Shown: piece after piece, positions 1 through 7,887 of the stretch | How positions within the stretch are numbered: position 1 is the stretch's first letter | Layout of the letters: every line of letters starts with the position of its first letter | Source: Thermoflexales bacterium | GTDB lineage: Bacteria; Chloroflexota; Anaerolineae; B4-G1; SLSP01 | Reading direction: 5' to 3' | Assembly (NCBI GenBank): GCA_015486785.1 | Contig: WFQZ01000259.1 | Location: forward strand, 1 to 16,404 | DNA: 16,404 nt | Position numbers and translations under genes: made by a program | Notes under the pieces: generated by a model | What the model was told of the DNA's origin: nothing | Seen by the model: only the letters and a program-made list of their open reading frames with translations | Database searches by the model: none

Positions 1-317
1 CCGCCGGGCCGCTCGCCGCGATGGCCAACTCCGGCGCGAGGATTGCCGTGCTCACCTCCGCCGTCGCACTGACCGTGCCACCGAGCGCGTCCGTGCCCGT
101 CGCGGTGAAGCTCGCTGTGTCGCTCGGCCCCGCCGAGGCACTCGCCGTGGCCGTGAAGCTCGCGCTTGCGCCCGCCGCCACCGTGCCGCTCCACGTGCTG
201 CCGTCCGGCAGCGGGACCGTCACATCCAACGCCGTGTTGCCCGTGTTCGTCACCGTCACTTCGTAGGTCAGCGGGTCGCCTTCGTGCGCCTCCGCCGGGC
301 CGCTTGCCGCGATGGCT
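1..317 (-). repeat. Tandem 97-residue DUF11-like repeat (291-bp period), continuing past the left edge
   Basis: Bases 1-26 match bases 292-317 at 24 of 26 positions, an offset of 291 bases or exactly 97 codons. Both copies encode the segment AIAASGPA that opens a repeat unit. The complete unit visible here contains the motif YEVTVTNTGNTALDV, typical of DUF11/CARDB-like beta-sandwich modules. Only the first few residues of the second unit are inside the window, so the copy number is unknown. The stretch is conspicuously richer in GCG, ACG, AGC and GGC codons than the rest of the gene. Confidence 0.7.
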
Positions 318-3300
318 ATTCCAGGAGCGGGACAAACCGCCACATCCACGTGGGTCTCAGGGAAGACCACTTGGCGCAGTGTGTCTTGGAGGTCGCGGTA
401 TTCCACGTGGGTATCGGGGTACGCATCAATCAGCACCTGATCGGCGGGCGTGTCCACCGTCACCGAGAAGACCGCCGTGCGAGATTCCCCAATCGGCACC
501 AAGCCGAAGTTCCAGATGAGCGTCTGGCTCACGATGCTTGAAGGCTCCGGCGTAGCCGTGCCGGTGATGTAGTGGACGCCTTCGGGCAGCACCTCAACGA
601 TGCGGGCATCGTAACCGGCCACGTTGACCACCTGGGTAGCAATCTGATTGTAGATGCTGTCCAGATCGTCGGAGGTCGGCGATTCAAAGTAGTTTTCCGA
701 GGAAGAGGCCATGCTTTGCAGCACCTGGCGGGCCAGGTTGCCGGTGGCCTCGCTGCCCACGCCGCCCATGTTCAAGCCGATGGTGTAGATGACCACGCCC
801 TGGGATTTGGCGACCGTGGCTTGCGTGATCGCGTCCTGCGTGCATAGCGTGGGCGAAATCGGCTCCAGTTCACATTCTGCGCCGTAGTGACTGCGATTGG
901 CTACGCCGTCACTCAGCAGCACGATCACCGGCACCGCATCGGGGCGGCCGTAGGCGGTGAATTCCTGCATCGCGTCGTAGGTCGCATCGCCGATGTTGGT
1001 GTATCCATCCGCCGTCAGGCCGTCGATGGCGTCCTCAACGGAATCCATGTAGTGCGTCAGATGATAGTTCACATCGCCGGTGTCGGCGTAGGAGATCAGC
1101 CCCACCCGATCCAACGTCGGGTCAAGGTGCGCGATCAGGGATTTGGCCGCGTCCTTGGCATCTTGCAAAGGTTGTTCGGGATCACTACCGGCGTCGTTCA
1201 TTGAGCCGGAGCGATCCAGCACAATCATCAAATCCAGCGGCTTGTGATAGACTACCGGCGTGCCGGACCCGCTCACGGTGAGCGAGATTTGCGCCGTGCC
1301 GCAGACGGTTGAGGTGGCTTGCTTGGTCACGGTCACCGTGGCCGAGCCGGTGGGCGGAGGCGGCGGGGGCGGGTTGAACTGGCACAGTTGGAAGTTATCA
1401 AAGGTGGCCGATTGCACGTTGCCTTCTTCGTAGGAAGCCGCGTCAAGGCCGATGTAGGTCGTGCGGGTCAAGGTGTCCAGCACCACCCAGCCGACTTCCG
1501 TCCGCGTGATGCCGTTGGTGGAGTAAGAGGCGTAGTAGATGTCCCCTTCGCGCCGCAGGCCGATCCACAGAGGCAAGCCGCTTTCCACCGGAATATCGGC
1601 GTGGAAACGCGAGTTCACCCCGTTCAAGCGGTAGGCAAACTGCAACCCGTGGTCGCGGGTGTAGTTCACCATCACGCGGTCGGCGGTGGAGGAGAGATTG
1701 CTGCGCACCATCAGCCCGGCCTTCGACCACTCATTGGCCGTCAGCGTGGTGGAGATCACTTGCACCACCACATCAAAATCCCCGTCAACCTGCTGGTAGA
1801 CAAAGCGGAAGTCGTCTTGCGCCCAGATTTGCAGGCCGTCACTGGATACGGTGATTTGGCCGTTTGCCTCTTGGGTGTCGCCCGACGGCGGGGTACCGTC
1901 CGCGCTGATGTCCGCGATCTGCCAGAGCGAGGTGTCGAGGACGCTACCATCAAAGGTATCACTGTGTACGTCGCAGGTCATATTGGCCGGTGGCTCGCAG
2001 ACATTGCCCACGCCGTCGCCATCGTCATCCGCCTGATCGGGGTTCGCAATGGCCGGGCAGTTGTCCTGGCAATCCAGCAGCCCGTCACCGTCCGAGTCTT
2101 TGTCCGGGAGGCCGCAGCCACACACGCCCGGTTCCAGTTTGTCAGGATCGTCGGGGCACAAGTCGCGCACGCTGAGCGTGGTCGTGTGACTATCCTGAGC
2201 ACTTAGTTGCGTGCCGGAGTACGCCTCGGTCGCCGTGACCGACGCGGTATTCAGCAGCGGATTCGGCGCGGTGAGGGGAACGGTGTACGTGACCACACAT
2301 TGCGCCGTCGCGCCCGCGTCGAGCGCGGGCAGCGAGCAGTTCCAATCGCCGAGCAAAGCATCGTCCAAGGTGAGGCTTTGCAAGCGCACGTTGCCGGTGT
2401 TGGTGACGCGCAAGGTGTAGGTGATCACATCGCCGAAGTACGCTGCCGCCAGGCCGGTTTTGCGCAACGTGATGGCCGGGGAGGCATCAAACTGCGGCGT
2501 GGCACACCAGGACGGCCAGGCCAGCGAGGAGAGTTGATCGTAGGTGTTGTTGGATTCCTCCAGGATGATGGCCCCGTTCGTCACGTCAATCAACGCCAGC
2601 TTGCCGCCCGCAGCGACTAAGAGCCGCCCTCCGGCCAGAGAATCCAGCCCGCCGATGTCGTCCGGCAAACCGGAGAGGGTAAACGTCGGCGTGAAGTCGG
2701 GCGTGACGTTCGCCGGAGATTGTCCCTGCGCCGGGGTGTAGGTGTACAATTGCATGCCGCTCGCCAGCCACAGGGTGTCGCCCTGCCAGGTCAATCCGCT
2801 AACCGCCAGGTCGCTTGACCGCACCAGCGTCGCGGCGGCGGTGGTGGGATCAATGCGCAGCAATCCGCGCCGCTGATCCGGCCCTTGTTGAGCGAAGCCC
2901 CACAAAGTGCCGTCATCCCGGAAGGCCAAGGCCGAGACGCCTTGGAAAGGCCCGTCCACATCTTGGATGAGTCCGATGCTTTGCCGCTCGCCGTTCTGCG
3001 GGTTGACCAGCGCGAGCGTGCTGCCGCTGCCCGATTCCTCCGCCGCGTAGAATTCGTGCGTTTGCGGGTTGAAGGCCAGCCCGGCGATCTGCGCCGTCGC
3101 CGCATCCCCTAACGCCGCAACCTCGGAATTGGCGAGATTCCACGTGAGCAGTTGCGAACTCGGCGATTTGCTCTCACTTTGAGCCGCGTACAGGGTGCAG
3201 GCCGGTTCCACCACGTGAATCACATCCACGGTGGCGGTGGCCGAGTCGTTGAGCACATCGCCGGCCGAGTCTGTGCCGCTGGCGGTGGCGGTGTTGGTGG

Positions 3301-6300
3301 TGGCATCTTGCAACACGGCGGAGCAAGTGTAGCTCCACGTTTCCGCCGGGTCCAGACGATTGTTGTGGTTGAGATCGCCGCCGGTGAACGTGAGCGGAGC
3401 GCATTTGTCATCCACGATGCTCACGTTGGTGAGAGGATCGTCGCCGGTGTTGGCCACGCGGTAGGTGTAAGTGACCGCTTGCCCGGCGTAGACCGAGCTG
3501 GCGCCGGCGATCTTCTCCAAGGTCAAGCCGGGGGTGCTGAGGTTCACGCTGCCCGGCGTGGGCATTGAGCTATCCACGCCGCCGGTATTTTCCCAGTCGG
3601 CGGGATCGTTAGTGTCGCTGCTGTAGCGGTCTCGTCCCAGCGTGCGCCCGGCGACCGGATTGCGCTGCACCCAGCCGTTATCTGGCCATTGCCCGGCGAT
3701 GGCGGCGATGTTGTCCGCGTTCTGGTCGCTGAGCACGCCGTCATCATCCCACTGCACAAAATCAATCAGCGATTCGGGCGTCTGGTCGGTGGAGGCGTAC
3801 AGGGACAAACGATCTTCGTCATTGTCCAATGTCCCGGCCAGGCTCTCGCCGGTGTAGAGATCGCTTTGGGTGTCGGTGATCTTCCCCGTCAGGTGAATCA
3901 CCACGTAGCCATCGGGCGGCAGGACGAAGTCGGCCCCGCCCACCTGGGGGATCACGTAGTCAAAGTCGTCGCCGTCGGTCAGCAAGGCCCCGGTCAGCGG
4001 GACATCGCTGGTGCCGTAGTTGTGCAGTTCAATCCACTCTTCACCGGCCACCGGATTGGCCATCACTTCGTTGATGGCCACGTCAATTGAGCTGGCCTCA
4101 TCCGTATCGCCGACCACGACCACGGCGGTATCTTGCGTGGTGTACAGCTCCCCGCCCACCGGGGAATCGGTGCCCGCCGTCGTGGCCGTGCTGCGCAGGC
4201 GATCTCCGGCAGAGGCATCCGCCGGTACGGTGACGTTGATCACGAATTTGTACGCGCCATCGGCGGGCGTCAGCGGTTTGCCGTGCGTCCAGGTTAGCGT
4301 CCAAGAGCCGTCGGCGTTTTGCACCTCGGAAGGCGTGACGCCGGCCAATTGGGAGGGCGTCACATAGCTGCCGGGTGTGTAGTGCATATCCGCCGGTATT
4401 TCAATGGTGGTCACCGGATTGTAAAGCGTTTGTTTAGCCACATGCACGGTGGCCACGAGGGACACAGATTGACCGGGCCGCCGCTGATAGTAGCTCGGTT
4501 CGTAGGTCAAGGAGGGGTCTGGATAGATCACCGCCGTGGCGTAGGTCATCCAATTGTCGTTCCAGTTCGTATCCAGCACGCTCACCGGCTTATCGGATTC
4601 CACGATGATGTACGGCCCTTCCGGGTCTTGCGGGCCGGAATTCGGGCGTTTTCCGCTGTGAATGGCCTGCCATTCGGTCACGTTCAAGGCTATATCGTGG
4701 AAACTTCCGGCGGGGATGGTGAAGTGCCGCCAGATGCGCCCGGTCATAAGTTCGTTGATCACGACGCCCGCCGAGCCGTTTCCTTGCTCGTGGTACGCGC
4801 TGTTCTGTCCGCCGGGAGAGCCGAAGAACGCGCCCAGGTTGTTGGAAGCGGTGTTGTGCCACAACACGCCATCAGCCCAGTTGGAGGCCAGGGAGGCGTC
4901 TTGTGTGGGGTCAATGCGCTCCATAGAGTGATAGATCCCGTGACTGCCCCAGGTTTCGTCATAGCTGAGCGTGTCGCTGTAGGTGCCGCCATCGCTCAAG
5001 GTGAGCGTGTCCGCGCCGTTGCCCAGCTTGAAGTGGGGGAACAACGCGCCGTACACGAAATCAGCCGGGGCTTCGGTGGCCCGTTCGTGATTTTCCAACA
5101 GGTAGTATCCTTTGGCGGGGATGGTGGCCCCGTCCGGCAGGATCACGGCGTCGCCGTGCGCGTTGGTCAATGACCAGCCGCCAATATCCACCGGCTGGTC
5201 CGAGTCGTTGTACAACTCGACCCATTCGCCATAGGCGTCTGAATCGTAGGCTCGCACGTCGGTTTCTTGCTCCGCGAAGACGTAGAGATGAGATCGTTTG
5301 ACGGTGCCGCTTCCCGCCGCGAAATTCGGCTCGGTGGCCGGAGGCCCCATGTACGTTTCAAAGTGCTTGCCCGCGCCGGTGCCCGCCGCCGAGGAGATAT
5401 AGGTGGCAATGTCCGACGTGCCGTAACTGCCGGTCTCGAACCAGTTGGTTTCAAAGACCGAGACGTTAGCCGTCGCCAGCACCTCAAAGAAGTAATAATC
5501 GCTGCCCAGAGCCGGGCCGATCAATTCCAGGTGCTCGTTTGGCCCCAGCGAGGTGGAGGCCACATCGTCCCATTGCCCGGTGCTGACGTTCCAGCCGCGC
5601 ACCGAGACATCAGCCCCTTGCCCGTAGCTCACGATACGCAACTCGCGCTCTTGGGGGCGACCAACGTCATAGGGAATGCCGAAGTAGAAAGTGCGGCCCG
5701 CCGAGTAGCCGTTTTTGCTCGGCACATACGCGCCGCCATCCCGACGGCCATTCGTGCGGTGTCCCAACGTGCCGTACTGCAAGGTGATGTTTTTGTTGGC
5801 AATCAGGTGATAAGTGTGCCCGACCTCCAAGTTCACTTCCGTGTTGTACACGTCCAGCAGGTCTTCACCGGCGTTGAGTGTCCACGTGCCCACTACCGTT
5901 CCCATGGCATCGGTGACCACGCTGGTGGCTCCGGAGTCATACATCGGAACATCGGTCACATCCAGCAGCTGGATTTGGGTGTGTTCGGCGTAGGCGATGG
6001 GGTCAATTTGGGGCAGCTTTCCGCCGTAGATGGCGAAAACGTAGAAGTAGAAATCCGACCCGGCCATCGTTTTATTTGTCGCCGGGACGAAATCGTGCTC
6101 CCACGAGGTGTTACGGGTGAAATCCGCCACGATCACCGGTTTGTTGGCCGTCACCCGGAAGAGATCGCCTTGGTTGGCATACGGCCCGCCCTTATCATCA
6201 TTGACCGCGCCATCCTGGATGTAAACGATGTAGCTTTGGCCTTTGGATAACGTGACGCCCATATGCGTATCATCGCTATCTCCATCGGCATCATCATCCA

Positions 6301-6499
6301 CAATATCCACCACCGTGCCATCTTGCACAGCGGTGACCAGCAGGCCGGGGTCACGTACACTGTTCATGTTCGGTGGAACATAGACAATGAAATGCGTGGA
6401 AGCCTCGCCGACAGCCTGTACCGGGGCCGCCGTGGGCATCAAACCGACGACCAACATTATCAAGAATAATCCACTCATCCAGGCTAATTTCTGTTTCAT
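1..6499 (-). CDS. Giant secreted multidomain surface protein (lamin-tail, DUF11-like, VWA domains), 3' end outside window
   Basis: One uninterrupted frame of 2166 codons runs from an ATG at 6499 off the left edge; the frame was checked at several landmarks. Residues 1-29 form a signal peptide (basic start, hydrophobic core, cleavage likely after VQA), so the protein is exported. Approximate domain order: 33-335 resembles the IgGFc-binding N-terminal family; 415-565 lamin-tail domain (EWVELYN); 570-790 beta-rich; 803-960 second lamin-tail domain (EWIELHN); 990-1095 DUF11-like; 1100-1335 propeller-like repeat region; 1340-1440 DUF11-like; 1442-1500 cysteine/calcium-type linker (EPGVCGCG, then Asp-rich DSDGDG and DDDGDG); 1505-1700 DUF1349-like lectin fold; a proline run; 1755-1947 von Willebrand A domain with MIDAS DRSGS at 1762-1766; 2061 onward 97-residue DUF11-like repeats. 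This layout suggests adhesion or cell-envelope display, but no ligand or enzymatic activity can be named. The family matches are by eye, and the anchor or sorting signal, if any, lies beyond the window. Confidence 0.9.
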   Translation of the reverse strand, partial: MKQKLAWMSGLFLIMLVVGLMPTAAPVQAVGEASTHFIVYVPPNMNSVRDPGLLVTAVQDGTVVDIVDDDADGDSDDTHMGVTLSKGQSYIVYIQDGAVNDDKGGPYANQGDLFRVTANKPVIVADFTRNTSWEHDFVPATNKTMAGSDFYFYVFAIYGGKLPQIDPIAYAEHTQIQLLDVTDVPMYDSGATSVVTDAMGTVVGTWTLNAGEDLLDVYNTEVNLEVGHTYHLIANKNITLQYGTLGHRTNGRRDGGAYVPSKNGYSAGRTFYFGIPYDVGRPQERELRIVSYGQGADVSVRGWNVSTGQWDDVASTSLGPNEHLELIGPALGSDYYFFEVLATANVSVFETNWFETGSYGTSDIATYISSAAGTGAGKHFETYMGPPATEPNFAAGSGTVKRSHLYVFAEQETDVRAYDSDAYGEWVELYNDSDQPVDIGGWSLTNAHGDAVILPDGATIPAKGYYLLENHERATEAPADFVYGALFPHFKLGNGADTLTLSDGGTYSDTLSYDETWGSHGIYHSMERIDPTQDASLASNWADGVLWHNTASNNLGAFFGSPGGQNSAYHEQGNGSAGVVINELMTGRIWRHFTIPAGSFHDIALNVTEWQAIHSGKRPNSGPQDPEGPYIIVESDKPVSVLDTNWNDNWMTYATAVIYPDPSLTYEPSYYQRRPGQSVSLVATVHVAKQTLYNPVTTIEIPADMHYTPGSYVTPSQLAGVTPSEVQNADGSWTLTWTHGKPLTPADGAYKFVINVTVPADASAGDRLRSTATTAGTDSPVGGELYTTQDTAVVVVGDTDEASSIDVAINEVMANPVAGEEWIELHNYGTSDVPLTGALLTDGDDFDYVIPQVGGADFVLPPDGYVVIHLTGKITDTQSDLYTGESLAGTLDNDEDRLSLYASTDQTPESLIDFVQWDDDGVLSDQNADNIAAIAGQWPDNGWVQRNPVAGRTLGRDRYSSDTNDPADWENTGGVDSSMPTPGSVNLSTPGLTLEKIAGASSVYAGQAVTYTYRVANTGDDPLTNVSIVDDKCAPLTFTGGDLNHNNRLDPAETWSYTCSAVLQDATTNTATASGTDSAGDVLNDSATATVDVIHVVEPACTLYAAQSESKSPSSQLLTWNLANSEVAALGDAATAQIAGLAFNPQTHEFYAAEESGSGSTLALVNPQNGERQSIGLIQDVDGPFQGVSALAFRDDGTLWGFAQQGPDQRRGLLRIDPTTAAATLVRSSDLAVSGLTWQGDTLWLASGMQLYTYTPAQGQSPANVTPDFTPTFTLSGLPDDIGGLDSLAGGRLLVAAGGKLALIDVTNGAIILEESNNTYDQLSSLAWPSWCATPQFDASPAITLRKTGLAAAYFGDVITYTLRVTNTGNVRLQSLTLDDALLGDWNCSLPALDAGATAQCVVTYTVPLTAPNPLLNTASVTATEAYSGTQLSAQDSHTTTLSVRDLCPDDPDKLEPGVCGCGLPDKDSDGDGLLDCQDNCPAIANPDQADDDGDGVGNVCEPPANMTCDVHSDTFDGSVLDTSLWQIADISADGTPPSGDTQEANGQITVSSDGLQIWAQDDFRFVYQQVDGDFDVVVQVISTTLTANEWSKAGLMVRSNLSSTADRVMVNYTRDHGLQFAYRLNGVNSRFHADIPVESGLPLWIGLRREGDIYYASYSTNGITRTEVGWVVLDTLTRTTYIGLDAASYEEGNVQSATFDNFQLCQFNPPPPPPPTGSATVTVTKQATSTVCGTAQISLTVSGSGTPVVYHKPLDLMIVLDRSGSMNDAGSDPEQPLQDAKDAAKSLIAHLDPTLDRVGLISYADTGDVNYHLTHYMDSVEDAIDGLTADGYTNIGDATYDAMQEFTAYGRPDAVPVIVLLSDGVANRSHYGAECELEPISPTLCTQDAITQATVAKSQGVVIYTIGLNMGGVGSEATGNLARQVLQSMASSSENYFESPTSDDLDSIYNQIATQVVNVAGYDARIVEVLPEGVHYITGTATPEPSSIVSQTLIWNFGLVPIGESRTAVFSVTVDTPADQVLIDAYPDTHVEYRDLQDTLRQVVFPETHVDVAVCPAPGIAIAASGPAEAHEGDPLTYEVTVTNTGNTALDVTVPLPDGSTWSGTVAAGASASFTATASASAGPSDTASFTATGTDALGGTVSATAEVSTAILAPELAIAASGPA

Positions 6500-6505
6500 C
6501 TCGCC

Positions 6506-6511
6506 ACCTCC
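6506..6511 (-). promoter_or_regulatory. Ribosome binding site of the giant surface protein
   Basis: On the minus strand GGAGGT lies six bases before the ATG at 6499, a near-perfect Shine-Dalgarno match. It decides the start, because the signal peptide begins directly at that ATG. Confidence 0.8.
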
Positions 6512-6564
6512 ATTTCCCACATTCGGATTTATCATCCTGACTAAAATCTACTCCCTCTAATACA

Positions 6565-6570
6565 AGTATA
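6565..6570 (-). promoter_or_regulatory. Possible -10 element upstream of the giant surface protein
   Basis: Minus-strand TATACT (one mismatch to TATAAT) lies in an AT-richer spacer about 65 bases before the start codon. No convincing -35 hexamer stands 16-18 bases upstream: the sequence there reads ACGGAG or CGGAGT. If this is a promoter, it probably depends on an activator or an alternative sigma factor. The call is weak. Confidence 0.3.
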
Positions 6571-6595
6571 CGACCTTATTTTTTGAACTCCGTTT

Positions 6596-6616
6596 GATCT
6601 ACGGACGATCCACGGA
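6596..6616. repeat. 10-bp direct repeat spaced 11 bases, operator-like, in the spacer before the surface protein gene
   Basis: Plus-strand GATCTACGGA (6596-6605) and GATCCACGGA (6607-6616) match at 9 of 10 positions and are offset by 11 bases, about one helical turn. A partial inverted copy, TCCGT, sits at 6589-6593. The pair lies just upstream of where the -35 region of the candidate surface-protein promoter would be. Direct repeats with this period are typical binding sites for OmpR/PhoB-type regulators, but no such regulator is encoded in the window, so the role is inferred. Confidence 0.4.
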
Positions 6617-6621
6617 ATTTA

Positions 6622-6647
6622 GGGGAAATTTAAGGCTTTGGGGAAAT
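6622..6647. repeat. 8-bp direct repeat GGGGAAAT, 18-base offset
   Basis: GGGGAAAT occurs at 6622-6629 and again at 6640-6647 on the plus strand, just after the HAD phosphatase gene ends and before the surface protein gene. It may be a protein binding site or chance. No hairpin followed by a T-run was found here that would make a clear terminator for the upstream cluster. Confidence 0.3.
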
Positions 6648-6649
6648 GC

Positions 6650-7300
6650 TCAACAGGCGAGGAGATCGGCGGTGGAGGGAAGCACGCAATGCGCACCGGC
6701 GTGACGCAGTTCATCCGCTTCGCCGAAGCCGCAGAGCACGCCCACAGCCCACGCACCGGCACGCCGCGCGGCGAGAATGTCAACGGGGGTATCGCCCACC
6801 ATCACGCAGTTTTTTGGGGGTAAGTTCAATTGTTGCGCCGCAAAGAGGATCGGCTCAGGGGACGGTTTGAGGCGATAGGTACTGGTCTGAGTGACCAGCA
6901 CTTGAAAGTACGAGGTCAGATGATGCTGTTGCAAAAATGCTGCGGCGTCCGCCGCCGAGCGCGTGGTGACGATGCCCAGCCGGTAGCGATCCGCCAGGGA
7001 GGCCAACAGTTGCGGCACGCCCGCGATCAGCCGGAAGGTGGGCGCGGTGGGACGATGCAGCAATCTGCGGGCGGCGAACAGCAACGGATCAAGCCCCACC
7101 ACGTCAAACAGCGTGATGAGGTTATTCATCGGGGTTTCGCTCCACATCACCACGCGCCGCGCCAGACGATGGGCGCGGTCGGCCCCTAGGAAGCGCAGCT
7201 TGTGGGCCAGTGAGTCCACCGCTTGATCGTCTGTATCCATCAACGTGCCATCCAGATCAAAGAGGATCGCACGCACCGTTTCCCAGGGGATTTGAGGCAT
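6650..7300 (-). CDS. HAD-superfamily hydrolase, phosphoglycolate phosphatase-like (216 aa)
   Basis: This is a Mg-dependent phosphatase of the haloacid dehalogenase superfamily, close in layout to phosphoglycolate phosphatase (Gph/PpaX) enzymes, which remove phosphate from small phosphorylated metabolites in the cytoplasm. Motif I is DLDGT with the nucleophile D15 and general acid D17; motif II is VTTRS (T112/T113); motif III is K145 in KPSP; motif IV is VGDTPVD with D170 and D174. A helical cap domain lies between motifs I and II. The start at 7300 was chosen because AGGAG (7309-7313) stands eight bases before it and the preceding gene stops two bases earlier. A longer frame opening at 7342 would add a proline-rich stretch that lies inside the preceding gene. 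The substrate cannot be read from the sequence. It is the last gene of the six-gene cluster. Confidence 0.88.
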   Translation of the reverse strand: MPQIPWETVRAILFDLDGTLMDTDDQAVDSLAHKLRFLGADRAHRLARRVVMWSETPMNNLITLFDVVGLDPLLFAARRLLHRPTAPTFRLIAGVPQLLASLADRYRLGIVTTRSAADAAAFLQQHHLTSYFQVLVTQTSTYRLKPSPEPILFAAQQLNLPPKNCVMVGDTPVDILAARRAGAWAVGVLCGFGEADELRHAGAHCVLPSTADLLAC

Positions 7301-7302
7301 CA

Positions 7303-7887
7303 CTACAACTCCTGGGGGCGGCGGCGGCGACGCTCCCGCCATTCAGAAGAGCGCGTTTCCAGTTGCAGCGAAAGAGCCATCCAATCTTCCACCAGCAGCA
7401 CCAGGGCCTGTTCCTTCGGGTGCAGCAGGTACGGATGAAACCACAGCTTCAGCCACCCCAAAGGCAACGGGAAGCCGCGCACATCAATGACCAGCGCGGT
7501 TTTAGCCCAAAGGTGGGCATACATCCGTCGCCGGGAGCTTTTCTCTTCCTGGGGCGGGTAGATGGTGTTGAACTCCGTGGGGCGGATCATCGTGATCCGC
7601 CCGTAGGAGAAGGCCACCGGATAGAGCGGCGTGTGAATGACGAACTTGTTTTTGGCGCAACTAACGTGCGCACGGCGGGACAGCAAGACATAGAACAGGA
7701 GCAGCGTCCCGGCCACGGAGAGCACCAAGCCCGCCGGCGCAAAACGAGCGTCCAGTTGCGGGATTTGCGGCACGGCCCACCATAACAGCACACCGCCGGG
7801 GATCAGCAGCAGGGACGGCCAAAGCCAGGCACGGGTCATTTCACGATACACTAACAGCGGATAGCGGTTTTGGGATTGACGGGTCAT
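7303..7887 (-). CDS. Two-helix membrane protein with a cytosolic beta-rich domain, function unknown (194 aa)
   Basis: I do not recognise a named family with confidence. Residues 20-40 (WLWPSLLLIPGG and on) and 50-70 are hydrophobic and likely form a membrane hairpin. The following 100 residues are soluble and rich in aromatics, with alternating hydrophobic positions; this layout resembles bacterial PH-like (bPH) membrane proteins. The C-terminus is strongly basic (a run of arginines before PQEL). The ATG overlaps the stop of endonuclease III as ATGA at 7884-7887, so translation is coupled. The next gene, the HAD phosphatase, begins two bases after its stop. A role in membrane association or lipid sensing is only a guess from the layout. 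Confidence 0.75.
   Translation of the reverse strand: MTRQSQNRYPLLVYREMTRAWLWPSLLLIPGGVLLWWAVPQIPQLDARFAPAGLVLSVAGTLLLFYVLLSRRAHVSCAKNKFVIHTPLYPVAFSYGRITMIRPTEFNTIYPPQEEKSSRRRMYAHLWAKTALVIDVRGFPLPLGWLKLWFHPYLLHPKEQALVLLVEDWMALSLQLETRSSEWRERRRRRPQEL

Noticed and set aside
1319..6250. Long plus-strand open frames (for example 1319-2206, 4319-5173, 5267-6250) antisense to the surface protein
   Set aside because: Their translations are low-complexity, His/Arg/Val-rich and match no family, whereas the opposite strand reads as one protein with recognisable domains. They arise from the GC-rich third codon positions of the real gene.
6500..6649. Rho-independent terminator after the HAD gene
   Set aside because: Only a 5-bp stem (TCCGT/ACGGA) without a following T-run on the correct strand was found.
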